A stretch of 16,021 bases of DNA from JABDOU01 sp041609995 (lineage in GTDB: Bacteria; Actinomycetota; Acidimicrobiia; Spongiisociales; SHLN01), in contig JBFIPU010000062.1 in the NCBI GenBank assembly GCA_041609995.1, positions 1 through 16,021 on the forward strand, read 5' to 3'. The notes under the pieces are model-generated. The model did no database searches. It was given only the letters and a program-made list of their open reading frames with translations, and was not told the DNA's origin. Below, piece by piece: positions 1 through 6,898 of this stretch (its first letter is position 1; the number at the start of each line of letters is the position of its first letter). The translations under genes and the position numbers were made by a program.

Positions 1-1145
1 ATGTCGGCGAGGCCGAAGGCCACCCCTTCCAGCACCGCCCTCGTCAGGTGGGGCCGCTCGTGGCGCACGGTCAAACCCACGAAAGCACCCCGGGCGTCGG
101 GGTCCGGGTGGGGGCTCCGCTCGCCCGTCAGGTAGGGCAGGAAGAACAGGCCCTCGGCTCCCGGCTCGGCGACGGCGGCTTCGGCGTCGAGTTCGGCAAA
201 GCCGGTGCCGGGGGCCAGCGTGTCGCGGTACCACCGGTAGCTGCCGGCCGCCGACAGCATGACGCCCATCAGGTGCCAGCGGCCCGGCACGGCATGGGGG
301 AAGGCATGCACCCGGCCCCGCGGTTCGTACGAGGGCCCGGCGGTGGCGGCGAACACCACCCCTGAGGTGCCGAGCGACACGGTCACCAGGCCCGGGTCGA
401 TGGCGCCGGTGCCGACCGCACTCGCCGCCTGGTCGCCTCCTCCGGCCACTACGGGGGTGCCGGGGGTCAGGCCGGTGGCGGCCGCCGCTTCGCTCGTGAC
501 GTGGCCGGTGATCTGGGTGCCCTCGAAGGTCGGCGGGAGCAGCCCGGCCGGAATGTCGAGATCCGCCAGCAGCTCGTCCGACCAGGTCCGGGTGGCGAGG
601 TCGAAGAGGAGGGTGCCGCCGCCGCCGGCCCGATCAGAGGCGTAGTCGCCGGTCAGTCGGAGCCGCACATAGTCCTTCGGCAGCAGCAGGTGACGGACGC
701 GGGCCCAGATCTCCGGTTCATGGTTGCGGACCCACAGCACCTTGGGAGCCGTGAAGCCGGTGAGGGCGTCATTGCCCGAGATCTGTACGAGACGATCTGA
801 GCCGATGCGTCGCCGGATCTCGTCGCATTCGGCTCCGGTGCGCTGGTCGTTCCAAAGGATGGCTGGTCGGAGAACCTCGCCGTCGTCGTCGAGGAGCACG
901 AGCCCGTGCATCTGGCCGGTGAGCCCGACGGCGGCCACATGGGCAGGTTCGGTGCCGGCAAGGGCGGAGGTGATGGCCTCCCGGCTCGCGGCCCACCACA
1001 GGGTGGGATCCTGCTCGCTCCACTGCGGATGCGGCGTGTCGTAACCGTATTGGGAGACGCCCACCCGGACCACCTCCCCGGACTGGTCGACGAGAACCGC
1101 CTTGGTGGCGGTGGTCGACGTGTCGATGCCGAGAACGTAGGGCAT
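1..1145 (-). CDS. xylB: Xylulokinase, 3' end cut by window edge
   Basis: An FGGY-family sugar kinase that would phosphorylate D-xylulose to D-xylulose 5-phosphate, feeding the pentose phosphate pathway. The frame starts at the ATG at 1145 and stays open to the left edge, giving 381 visible residues of the usual 480-500. The N-terminal ATPase fold opens with MPYVLGIDTSTTATKAVLVD. The substrate motif GQMHG is at residues 77-81. The catalytic base is the Asp in GGGDQAA at about residue 238, followed by VSLGTSG. The last visible residues (TRAVLEGVAFGLAD) match the conserved second-domain helix. The start lies 6 bases after the xylA stop codon, so the two are cotranscribed; no strong Shine-Dalgarno is seen, which suggests translational coupling. 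The motif set and the xylA neighbour favour xylulokinase over other FGGY kinases such as glycerol or ribulose kinase. The missing C-terminus cannot be judged. Confidence 0.93.
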   Translation of the reverse strand, partial: MPYVLGIDTSTTATKAVLVDQSGEVVRVGVSQYGYDTPHPQWSEQDPTLWWAASREAITSALAGTEPAHVAAVGLTGQMHGLVLLDDDGEVLRPAILWNDQRTGAECDEIRRRIGSDRLVQISGNDALTGFTAPKVLWVRNHEPEIWARVRHLLLPKDYVRLRLTGDYASDRAGGGGTLLFDLATRTWSDELLADLDIPAGLLPPTFEGTQITGHVTSEAAAATGLTPGTPVVAGGGDQAASAVGTGAIDPGLVTVSLGTSGVVFAATAGPSYEPRGRVHAFPHAVPGRWHLMGVMLSAAGSYRWYRDTLAPGTGFAELDAEAAVAEPGAEGLFFLPYLTGERSPHPDPDARGAFVGLTVRHERPHLTRAVLEGVAFGLAD

Positions 1146-1151
1146 GAAACG

Positions 1152-2471
1152 TCAGCCGGTGGCCCAGATCGCCTGGTTCACGAGGTTCTCGAGCGCCTCC
1201 TGACGCCCCGACACCGGGGCCGGGTCGATCTCGCCTGACTCGACTTCGGCGGCGATGTCCGCCAGTCCTGCGTCGTCCATGATTCGGGTTCCGAGGACGC
1301 CATCCCATCCGGAATAGCGTTCGGCCATTCGCGCAGCCAGATGTCCGTCCGTGATCATTCGCTCGGCCACGAGCAGGGCCCGGGCCAGAGTGTCGATGCC
1401 TCCGATGTGGCTGTGGAAGAGATCGTCGCGAGCCATCGACTGGCGACGGAGCTTCGTGTCAAAGTTGAAGCCCCCGGTTTCGAATCCCCCGGAGCGGAAG
1501 ATTTCGTATAGGGCGAGTGACAGTTCGTCGACCGAATTGGGGAATTGGTCCGTGTCCCAGCCGTTCTGGTAGTCGCCCCGGTTGGCGTCGACGCTCCCGA
1601 AGATGCCCCCGGCGATCGCCACCGCGATCTCGTGGTGAAAACTGTGGCCGGCGAGGGTGGCGTGGTTCACCTCGATGTTGACCCGATATTCGTCTTGGAG
1701 TCCGTGGCGCTCGAGGAATCCCAGCACGGTGGCGGTGTCGTAGTCGTACTGGTGCTTGGTCGGCTCCTGAGGCTTGGGCTCGATCAGCAGCGTGCCCTCG
1801 AAGCCGATCGAGTGCTTGTACTCGGCCACCATGTGGAGGAAGCGGGCGAACTGCTGCTCTTCCCGCTTCAGATCGGTGTTGAGCAGCGTCTCATATCCCT
1901 CCCGGCCGCCCCACAGCACGTAGTTGGCCCCCCCGAGGCGGTGGGTGGCGTCGATGGCGTGCTTGATTTGAGCGGCCGCGTAGGCGAAGACCTCCGGGTC
2001 GGGGTTGGTGGAGGCACCGGCGGCGTAGCGGGGGTGGGAGAACAGGTTGGCGGTGCCCCACAGCAGCTTGATCCCGGTGCGCTCCATGTGGCCGGCGGCA
2101 TAGTCGACCATCTCGTCCAGGTTGCGGGCCGACTGCGAGAACGTTTCGGCCGGCGGCGCCAGGTCGACATCGTGAAAACAGAAAAAGGGAACGCCGAGCT
2201 TGGAAATGAACTCGAACGCGGCGTCAGCCTTTTGCTTGGCCGCCTCGATACCAGCCGGATCCTGTAGCCAGGGACGGTCGAAGGTGCCGGCGCCGAAGAC
2301 GTCGCTGCCGGGCCAGTTGAACGAGTGCCAATAGCACACCGCGATCCGCAGATGGTCTTCCATGCGCTTGCCCAGCACCACCCGCCCGGGGTCGTACACC
2401 TTGTAGGCGAAAGCGTTGGACGAATCCAGCCCTTCGAAGGCGATCGCGTCGACGTCGGCAAAGAAACTCAT
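1152..2471 (-). CDS. xylA: Xylose isomerase
   Basis: Interconverts D-xylose and D-xylulose in the cytosol; 439 residues, the size of class II xylose isomerases. The catalytic and metal-binding residues are all visible. FCFHDVD holds His100 and Asp103. Glu231 is in LIEPKPQEPTKHQYD. Glu267 and His270 are in NIEVNHATLAGHSFHHE. Asp295 is in SVDANRGD. Asp306 and Asp308 are in WDTDQF, and Asp338 is in FNFDTK. The ATG at 2471 is chosen because MSFFADVDAIAFEG is a typical family start and an AAAGGGAG ribosome-binding site lies just upstream; the frame is open further upstream, but that part overlaps hypC and shows no homology. The gene begins 29 bases after the hypC stop and is followed 6 bases later by xylB. 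With no room for a sizeable promoter it probably shares the hydrogenase transcript, unless a promoter is hidden inside hypC or hypA. Confidence 0.96.
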   Translation of the reverse strand: MSFFADVDAIAFEGLDSSNAFAYKVYDPGRVVLGKRMEDHLRIAVCYWHSFNWPGSDVFGAGTFDRPWLQDPAGIEAAKQKADAAFEFISKLGVPFFCFHDVDLAPPAETFSQSARNLDEMVDYAAGHMERTGIKLLWGTANLFSHPRYAAGASTNPDPEVFAYAAAQIKHAIDATHRLGGANYVLWGGREGYETLLNTDLKREEQQFARFLHMVAEYKHSIGFEGTLLIEPKPQEPTKHQYDYDTATVLGFLERHGLQDEYRVNIEVNHATLAGHSFHHEIAVAIAGGIFGSVDANRGDYQNGWDTDQFPNSVDELSLALYEIFRSGGFETGGFNFDTKLRRQSMARDDLFHSHIGGIDTLARALLVAERMITDGHLAARMAERYSGWDGVLGTRIMDDAGLADIAAEVESGEIDPAPVSGRQEALENLVNQAIWATG

Positions 2472-2500
2472 GTGGCTCCCTTTCACATTCCGTTCGGAGC

Positions 2501-2734
2501 CTAAATCTCGGGCCGCTCCGGCGTCGACAAGGCCCGGACCACGCACTCGATATTCGCCTCGGCCTCGGCCGCCGTCAGTTGTTTGACTGCGTAGCCGGAG
2601 TGGGACACGATCCAGTCGCCGATGTCGAGGCCGGCCAGCATGAGCAGTGAGATCGTGCGCACAGTGCCGCCGAAATCGACCTCGGCCGAGTCTTGATCGA
2701 TAGACACAATCCGACCGGGGATGGCGACGCACAT
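2501..2734 (-). CDS. hypC: Hydrogenase maturation chaperone HypC
   Basis: A 77-residue HypC/HupF-family protein. In known systems HypC works with HypD to build the Fe(CN)2CO unit and carries it to the hydrogenase large-subunit precursor. The sequence begins MCVAIPGRIV, with the invariant Met-Cys (Cys2, the catalytic thiol after Met removal) and the PG turn of the small beta barrel. It continues with AEVDFGG and IGDWIVSHSGYAV, the second hallmark of the family, and a short C-terminal helix (LTAAEAEANIECV). The start ATG directly abuts the TAG stop of the preceding hypA-like gene, so translation is coupled. It is the last hydrogenase gene before xylA. The partner genes hypD and hypE are not in this window. 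Confidence 0.95.
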   Translation of the reverse strand: MCVAIPGRIVSIDQDSAEVDFGGTVRTISLLMLAGLDIGDWIVSHSGYAVKQLTAAEAEANIECVVRALSTPERPEI

Positions 2735-3097
2735 CTACCGCCTCCAATCCGAAATGGAGTCGTCTGTCTCACTTCCCCCTGCCCGTGCTCCACTGCAATC
2801 GGCCCCAGCACCTTCCCCCTCCCTGGCCGACTCCGTCGACGCCCGGAGGGGGCCCGCGACGTCGATGCTGAGGAGTCGGACGGCGCGAGGGTCGTCGTCG
2901 GGGTCGGGTGCGGCGAATGTCAGCGTGGCGCTTTCGGCCACGGAGCCGGAGGCGAAGATGGCGAAACGCTCTTCGATCGTCCGGGCGTCGGCGTGGCAGT
3001 CGGGCCCGACTGCCAACCTCACCCCCGTGACCTCCGCTCCGGCGGCTGACTTCACGATCATGGCCACGAGATCGCGGACCAGCGCAGTCTCATGCAT
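2735..3097 (-). CDS. hypA: HypA-like nickel insertion protein lacking the zinc finger
   Basis: A 120-residue protein that starts MHETALVRDLVAMI, the HypA/HybF signature whose Met-His-Glu N-terminus binds nickel. Residues 23-60 (VTGVRLAVGP...FASGSVAES ATLTF in outline) match the body of HypA up to the point where the two CxxC zinc-finger pairs normally sit. Here that segment is replaced by a short acidic stretch (PDPDDDPR, residues 65-71), after which a strand resembling the HypA C-terminus resumes (AVRLLSIDV, 72-80). Only two cysteines exist, Cys34 and Cys101, and neither is in a CxxC. The last 40 residues are Gly/Ala/Ser/Glu-rich and look disordered. The start at 3097 overlaps the protease gene by 8 bases; an alternative ATG at 3103 would add Met-Pro before MHE. 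Family membership is inferred from the N-terminus and position; function without the zinc site is uncertain. Confidence 0.8.
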   Translation of the reverse strand: MHETALVRDLVAMIVKSAAGAEVTGVRLAVGPDCHADARTIEERFAIFASGSVAESATLTFAAPDPDDDPRAVRLLSIDVAGPLRASTESAREGEGAGADCSGARAGGSETDDSISDWRR

Positions 3098-3515
3098 GGG
3101 CATCGACCAGCTCGCGTACGACCGCATCGACTGCCTCGGCCACCGGGGGAGTGAGCTCGGTCCCGGCGGCCACGGACCCGGCCTCGATTCCGTAGACCGA
3201 GATCGAGGCAGGCAGGCGTCCGAGCGTGCGGGCGAGTTCGATGGCGTCACCGATGCCGAGGTTGTGGGTCGAAGCCGCCAGGCCAGGCGGTATCGGGGAT
3301 GAGCTGACGTCGACGCGGTGGATCGTTCCCGGCTCGCAGCCTCCCACGACGGCGTCGATGATGACTGTCGGTTCGGTTCCCAGGAATTCGAGCAGGTCGA
3401 GTGGCTCGCCCCACCGCACGTCGACCGACGGTAAAAGCCGTTTGATGCGGCGGGCGGCCTCGATCCCGGCCGCGTCGTCGGTGCGGAACTCGTTGCCGAC
3501 TCCGACGACCAACAT
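3090..3515 (-). CDS. [NiFe]-hydrogenase maturation protease (HyaD/HycI/HoxW family)
   Basis: A 141-residue endopeptidase that would remove the C-terminal extension of the large subunit after Ni-Fe centre assembly. It opens with MLVVGVGNEFRTDDAAG, the GxGN...DD motif of this family. An Asp follows a hydrophobic strand in VIIDAVVGG (Asp54), and a His is in STHNLGIGDAI (His84). These three places correspond to the nickel-sensing acidic and His ligands known in HybD. Length is typical, slightly short. The ATG at 3515 overlaps the large-subunit stop as TGATG. The frame is open further upstream, but that part lies inside the large-subunit gene and has no family features. Its place right behind the large subunit fits a dedicated protease for that enzyme. 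The exact subfamily name cannot be fixed from sequence alone. Confidence 0.92.
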   Translation of the reverse strand: MLVVGVGNEFRTDDAAGIEAARRIKRLLPSVDVRWGEPLDLLEFLGTEPTVIIDAVVGGCEPGTIHRVDVSSSPIPPGLAASTHNLGIGDAIELARTLGRLPASISVYGIEAGSVAAGTELTPPVAEAVDAVVRELVDAHA

Positions 3516-4801
3516 CAGGTCCGCTTCACGGTCAGGTCGAGAAAGTGGGTGGCACACGAGATGCACGGGTCGTAGCCGCGGATGGCCTGTTCCAGTTGCC
3601 ACTGCAACGTGTCGTCATCGAGGTGCGTGCGTCCGGGGATGTAGGCCCTGAGGTCTTCCTCGATCGACAGCTGGTTCTGCGACGTCGGGGGCGTGATCTG
3701 GGCATCGGTGATGAGCCCGCCGGCATCGATGAGGTAGCGGTGGTAGAGGAGGCCGCGGGGAGCTTCGGAGACCCCATGGCCTTCGGCCGCCGCGGCAGGG
3801 GTCGGGATCGCCGGTGCCACCGGTCGCTCGTAGGCGTCGATCACGTCGAGTGCGATGCGATAGGCGAGGGCAGTTTCGATGGACCGGATGATGATCGACT
3901 TGTAGGGGTTGCGGCATTCTCCGCCGACACCGAGTTCGTGTCCCAGTGCCTGCAGCTCGGCGGGCAGCTTCTCGAAATGCAGGCTGTAGCGCGCCATCGG
4001 CCCCACGTGGTATGCCCCCCGTTCCTTGATGCGGGCGTGGAGGGCGTTGGAACGCTCGACGTGCAGTTCTTCGAAGACGTCGTTCCACTCCCGGGCCGGG
4101 ATGTCGATCCCGCCCGAGGAGATGATCCTGTCGCCCATGAAGGGGTACCGCACTCCGTTGTCGGTGGAGACGAACTCATAGGGCCGATCGAAATCGGGGA
4201 ATTCGAACCCGGCCACGAAGCGGGCGGTTTCGACCGCGGCCTGATAACCCCACTCGAGGTCGGGTACCAGCGACTCCAGCTCGGTTCTGGTCGGGGTTCG
4301 GTAGAAGCCCCCCACTCTCACATTGATCGGGTGGATTTCGCGGCCGCCGAGCAGGGTGACGAGGTCATTGCCAATCTTCTTCATCCGCAAGCCACGCTCC
4401 ACCACCTCTTTGTGGTCGGCGGCCATGTGGATGGCGGATTCGTAGCCGAGGAAGTCGGGGGCATGCAGCAGATAGACGTGGAGCACGTGGCTCTCGATCC
4501 ACTCCCCGCAGTAGATGAGTCGACGTAGTTCGTGTAGAGAGCCGTCGACCTGCACACCGATGGCATCCTCCATGGCCGCCACCGCCGACATCTGGTACGC
4601 GATGGGGCATATGCCGCAGATGCGGGCAGTGAGGTCGGGGGCCTCGGTGAAATGGCGTCCCCGCATGAACGCCTCGAAGAAGCGGGGCGGCTCGAAGATG
4701 CGGAACTGCAGGTCTTTCACCTGATCGTCTTCGATCTCGAGGTACATCGCTCCTTCCCCCTCTACCCGGGCGAGGTAGTCGACGCTGATGGTTCTGCTCA
4801 T
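3515..4801 (-). CDS. hydA: [NiFe]-hydrogenase large (alpha) subunit, group 3b-like
   Basis: The 428-residue catalytic subunit that carries the Ni-Fe centre. The N-terminal L1 motif is RICGICPIAY (Cys62, Cys65) and the C-terminal L2 motif is DPCISCATH (Cys413, Cys416, His419), so all four Ni-binding cysteines are present. RVEGEG at residues 12-17 is the family's N-terminal signature with the conserved Glu. After His419 there is a nine-residue tail, FLDLTVKRT, which the adjacent protease would be expected to remove. The short length, the ATH L2 ending and the neighbouring FAD and beta Fe-S subunits place it with the cytosolic NADP-coupled (sulfhydrogenase, group 3b) enzymes rather than the membrane uptake groups. 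The ATG at 4801 overlaps the small-subunit stop as ATGA; upstream in-frame codons fall inside the small-subunit gene. Group assignment is inference from gene order and motifs. Confidence 0.96.
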   Translation of the reverse strand: MSRTISVDYLARVEGEGAMYLEIEDDQVKDLQFRIFEPPRFFEAFMRGRHFTEAPDLTARICGICPIAYQMSAVAAMEDAIGVQVDGSLHELRRLIYCGEWIESHVLHVYLLHAPDFLGYESAIHMAADHKEVVERGLRMKKIGNDLVTLLGGREIHPINVRVGGFYRTPTRTELESLVPDLEWGYQAAVETARFVAGFEFPDFDRPYEFVSTDNGVRYPFMGDRIISSGGIDIPAREWNDVFEELHVERSNALHARIKERGAYHVGPMARYSLHFEKLPAELQALGHELGVGGECRNPYKSIIIRSIETALAYRIALDVIDAYERPVAPAIPTPAAAAEGHGVSEAPRGLLYHRYLIDAGGLITDAQITPPTSQNQLSIEEDLRAYIPGRTHLDDDTLQWQLEQAIRGYDPCISCATHFLDLTVKRT

Positions 4802-5577
4802 GGCTGCTCCCGGTTGGCGGTCGTTTCGGAGGCGGCGGCGAAGGCGGGGGCGGCGGTGTTGAACGTGCGCAACACGCGGATCCATTCGTCATCGGTGACT
4901 CCCAGCTGCTTCCACCACATCTCGAGCGAATCGGTATTGGGTGATTCCGCCGGTCCGAAGCACCCATAGCAGCCGCGGTCATAGGCGGGGCAGATGGCGC
5001 TGCAGCCTGCCTGGGTGACTGGACCCAGGCAGGGCGTCCCGTGGGCGACCATCACGCAGACGTTGCCCCGGGCCTTGCACTCGACGCAAACCGAGTACGT
5101 GGGAATGTTGGGCTTGCGGCCCGTCAGCAGGGCGGAGATCAGCTCGACCAGCTGCTGTTTGTTGATGGGGCAGCCGTGCAGCTCAAAATCGACTTTCACG
5201 TGGTCGCTGATCGGGGTCGAACGGTTGAGCGTCGAGATGTACTCGGGGTGGGCGTAAACGATCTGGACGTAGTCGTCCACGTTGGCGTAGTTCCTCAGCG
5301 CCTGGACGCCGCCGGCGGTGGCGCAGGCACCGATTGTCACGAGGGTGGTCGACTGTTCACGCAAGGACCGGAGCCGGTCCCGGTCGTGTCCGGTGGTGAC
5401 CGACCCCTCGACCAGCGTCAGGTCGTACGGTCCGTCCACATACTCTCGTGAGGCTTCCGGGAAATAGGCGATGTCGACCGCACCGGCGATGTCGAGCAGC
5501 TGATCCTCGACATCCAGCAAGCTCAACTGGCAACCGTCGCATGAGGCGAATTTGAGGACGGCCAGCTTGGGCTTCAT
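4798..5577 (-). CDS. hydD: [NiFe]-hydrogenase small (delta) subunit
   Basis: A 259-residue electron-transfer subunit that pairs with the large subunit. The proximal [4Fe-4S] ligands are in SCDGCQLSLL (Cys13, Cys16), TIGACATAGG (Cys85) and HGCPINK (Cys136). A cysteine-rich C-terminal half (Cys164, 167, 174, 183, 192, 196, 203, 206; for example SVCVECKARGNVC and CSAICPAYDRGCYGCFGP) can hold two further clusters. No twin-arginine signal peptide is present, so the enzyme is cytosolic, as group 3 enzymes are. The ATG at 5577 starts MKPKLAVLKFASCDGC and overlaps the gamma-subunit stop as TGATG. The frame is open 38 codons further upstream, but that extension lies in the gamma gene and has no family match. 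The Ala/Thr-rich tail of about 20 residues looks unstructured. Confidence 0.96.
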   Translation of the reverse strand: MKPKLAVLKFASCDGCQLSLLDVEDQLLDIAGAVDIAYFPEASREYVDGPYDLTLVEGSVTTGHDRDRLRSLREQSTTLVTIGACATAGGVQALRNYANVDDYVQIVYAHPEYISTLNRSTPISDHVKVDFELHGCPINKQQLVELISALLTGRKPNIPTYSVCVECKARGNVCVMVAHGTPCLGPVTQAGCSAICPAYDRGCYGCFGPAESPNTDSLEMWWKQLGVTDDEWIRVLRTFNTAAPAFAAASETTANREQP

Positions 5578-6416
5578 CACAACTCCTTCACTCCCATGAG
5601 CGGCCCGATCCGGGTCAGGGGAAACACGGGTCCGTCCTTGCACACGAACTCGGGCCCCAGCTGACAATGGCCGCACAGCCCGATTCCGCATTTCATGTTG
5701 CGCTCCATGGTGAAATACACGTTCTCGGATCGCGATCCCCGCCGGGTGAGGGCTTCGCCCACGAAATGCATCATGATCTCGGGCCCGCAGACCAGCGCAA
5801 TTGCGTCTTCCGCGTTGAACTGCGCCCGGTCGACCAGATGGGTGACAAGGCCGACGTCACCCATCCACTCCGGCCCGCCCCGGTCGACGGTGATCTCGAC
5901 CTCCATGTCGAACCGGCCGCGCCAGTCGTGGAGCTCTCGCTCGTACAAGAGAGACGTCGGATCCCGGGCGCCATAGAGCAGCACCAGATTGCCGAAGCTT
6001 CCTCGGGAGTTCAGCGCTCGATAGATCACCGATCGCAGCGGGGCCAGGCCGATACCGCCGGCCACGATGACCAGGTCGCGATCGATCGCAGATTCGAGGG
6101 GCCACGAGGTTCCGTATGGTCCTCGCAGACCGACCACGTCGCCCGGCCGGAGCCGAGACAGTGCCTTCGTCACGAAGCCGATCGCCCTGATCGTGAGCGC
6201 AATGTGGTCGCGTTCGTCCGGGTTCGAAGAGATGGAGATCGGAACTTCACCGACCCCGGCCAGAGCAATCATCGCCATCTGTCCGGGTTCGAACTCGAAC
6301 TCGCCGTCGGTGAAGAAGTACAGCGTGAAGGTATCGGCCAGCTCCCATTGGAAGTCGGCGACAGGGACCGCCTGCGGCAGCATTGCCGGGCTCACCGCGT
6401 GGGTCACGGACTCCAC
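5577..6416 (-). CDS. hydG: Hydrogenase gamma subunit, FAD/NAD(P)-binding reductase
   Basis: A 279-residue ferredoxin-NADP-reductase-fold subunit that passes electrons between NAD(P)H and the hydrogenase Fe-S chain. The FAD-binding barrel spans about residues 15-105, with VPISISS (58-64) in the flavin-binding position. The nucleotide domain opens with VAGGIGLAPLRSVI (118-131) and has LVCGPEIMM (209-216). The C-terminus holds a [2Fe-2S]-type cysteine set in ERNMKCGIGLCGHCQLGPEFVC (written here in parts: Cys243, Cys248, Cys251, Cys259). The start codon is GTG at 6416; an AGGGAGG ribosome-binding site sits 6 bases upstream and decides this start over the internal ATG at codon 12. It overlaps the end of the cNMP-fold gene by 13 bases. 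The family is close to dihydroorotate dehydrogenase electron-transfer subunits, but the operon fixes its role. Confidence 0.94.
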   Translation of the reverse strand: MESVTHAVSPAMLPQAVPVADFQWELADTFTLYFFTDGEFEFEPGQMAMIALAGVGEVPISISSNPDERDHIALTIRAIGFVTKALSRLRPGDVVGLRGPYGTSWPLESAIDRDLVIVAGGIGLAPLRSVIYRALNSRGSFGNLVLLYGARDPTSLLYERELHDWRGRFDMEVEITVDRGGPEWMGDVGLVTHLVDRAQFNAEDAIALVCGPEIMMHFVGEALTRRGSRSENVYFTMERNMKCGIGLCGHCQLGPEFVCKDGPVFPLTRIGPLMGVKEL

Positions 6417-6898
6417 TGCTCGCCTCCCTGGTAGGCAGGCGGCTGGTAGAGGTCGAGCAGCTGTATGCGCGTGGCGTGGAGGCGTTTGGCCATCAGCTGC
6501 ATGAACCGCGTCATGAGATCATCGTGGAGCACCACATCGCGCTCGGCTCGCTGCCGAATCTCGGCGGTGTCGAAGAAGATGGTGGAGACGGGCTTCACGG
6601 CGCGGGCCGAGAACTGCCACGTGTGAGGCGGTATCAACCATGAGATCCCGAGCACGTCGCCGGCGCCCAGCGTTTGCACCGCCAGCCGGCCTCTGGGTGC
6701 ATCGAGTTCGAGCGATACGCGGCCGCTCGTGATGAGATAGAAACCGCTGGCGGGCCGTCCCCGCTGCAGGAGGTATTCGTCCGTATCGTGGTCGGCGGCA
6801 TGTGCATGACGCGCCAGCAGTTCGAGCTCGGGCAGGGCCATTCCGGCAAAGAACTCGACCTGGGCCAGCTGGTTTACGAGTGATTGTGGTGTGCTCAT
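6404..6898 (-). CDS. HTH-less cyclic-nucleotide-binding-fold protein in the hydrogenase operon
   Basis: A 164-residue protein made of a single cNMP-binding (Crp-type effector) domain followed by a C-terminal helix, with no helix-turn-helix. The beta-roll features are FFAGMALPELELLARHA (16-32), a GRPASGFYLITSGRVSLEL stretch (47-65) and the phosphate-cassette region LGISWLIPPHTWQFSARA (83-100). In cAMP-binding members this cassette reads roughly FGE..LL....R.A; here the Glu is replaced by Ile while the Arg (SARA) is kept, so the ligand may not be cAMP. The C-terminal helix carries LHDDLMTRFMQLMAKRL (124-140). The gene sits between the beta and gamma subunit genes, overlapping the former as ATGA and the latter by 13 bases, so it is made with the enzyme. 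A near-identical-length paralogue lies at 11608-12078. A role as redox or nucleotide sensor, or as a subunit, is inference. Confidence 0.88.
   Translation of the reverse strand: MSTPQSLVNQLAQVEFFAGMALPELELLARHAHAADHDTDEYLLQRGRPASGFYLITSGRVSLELDAPRGRLAVQTLGAGDVLGISWLIPPHTWQFSARAVKPVSTIFFDTAEIRQRAERDVVLHDDLMTRFMQLMAKRLHATRIQLLDLYQPPAYQGGEQWSP

Noticed and set aside
3545..4528. A 327-codon plus-strand open frame antisense to the hydrogenase large subunit.
   Set aside because: The minus-strand frame carries all Ni-binding motifs; the antisense frame shows nothing recognisable.
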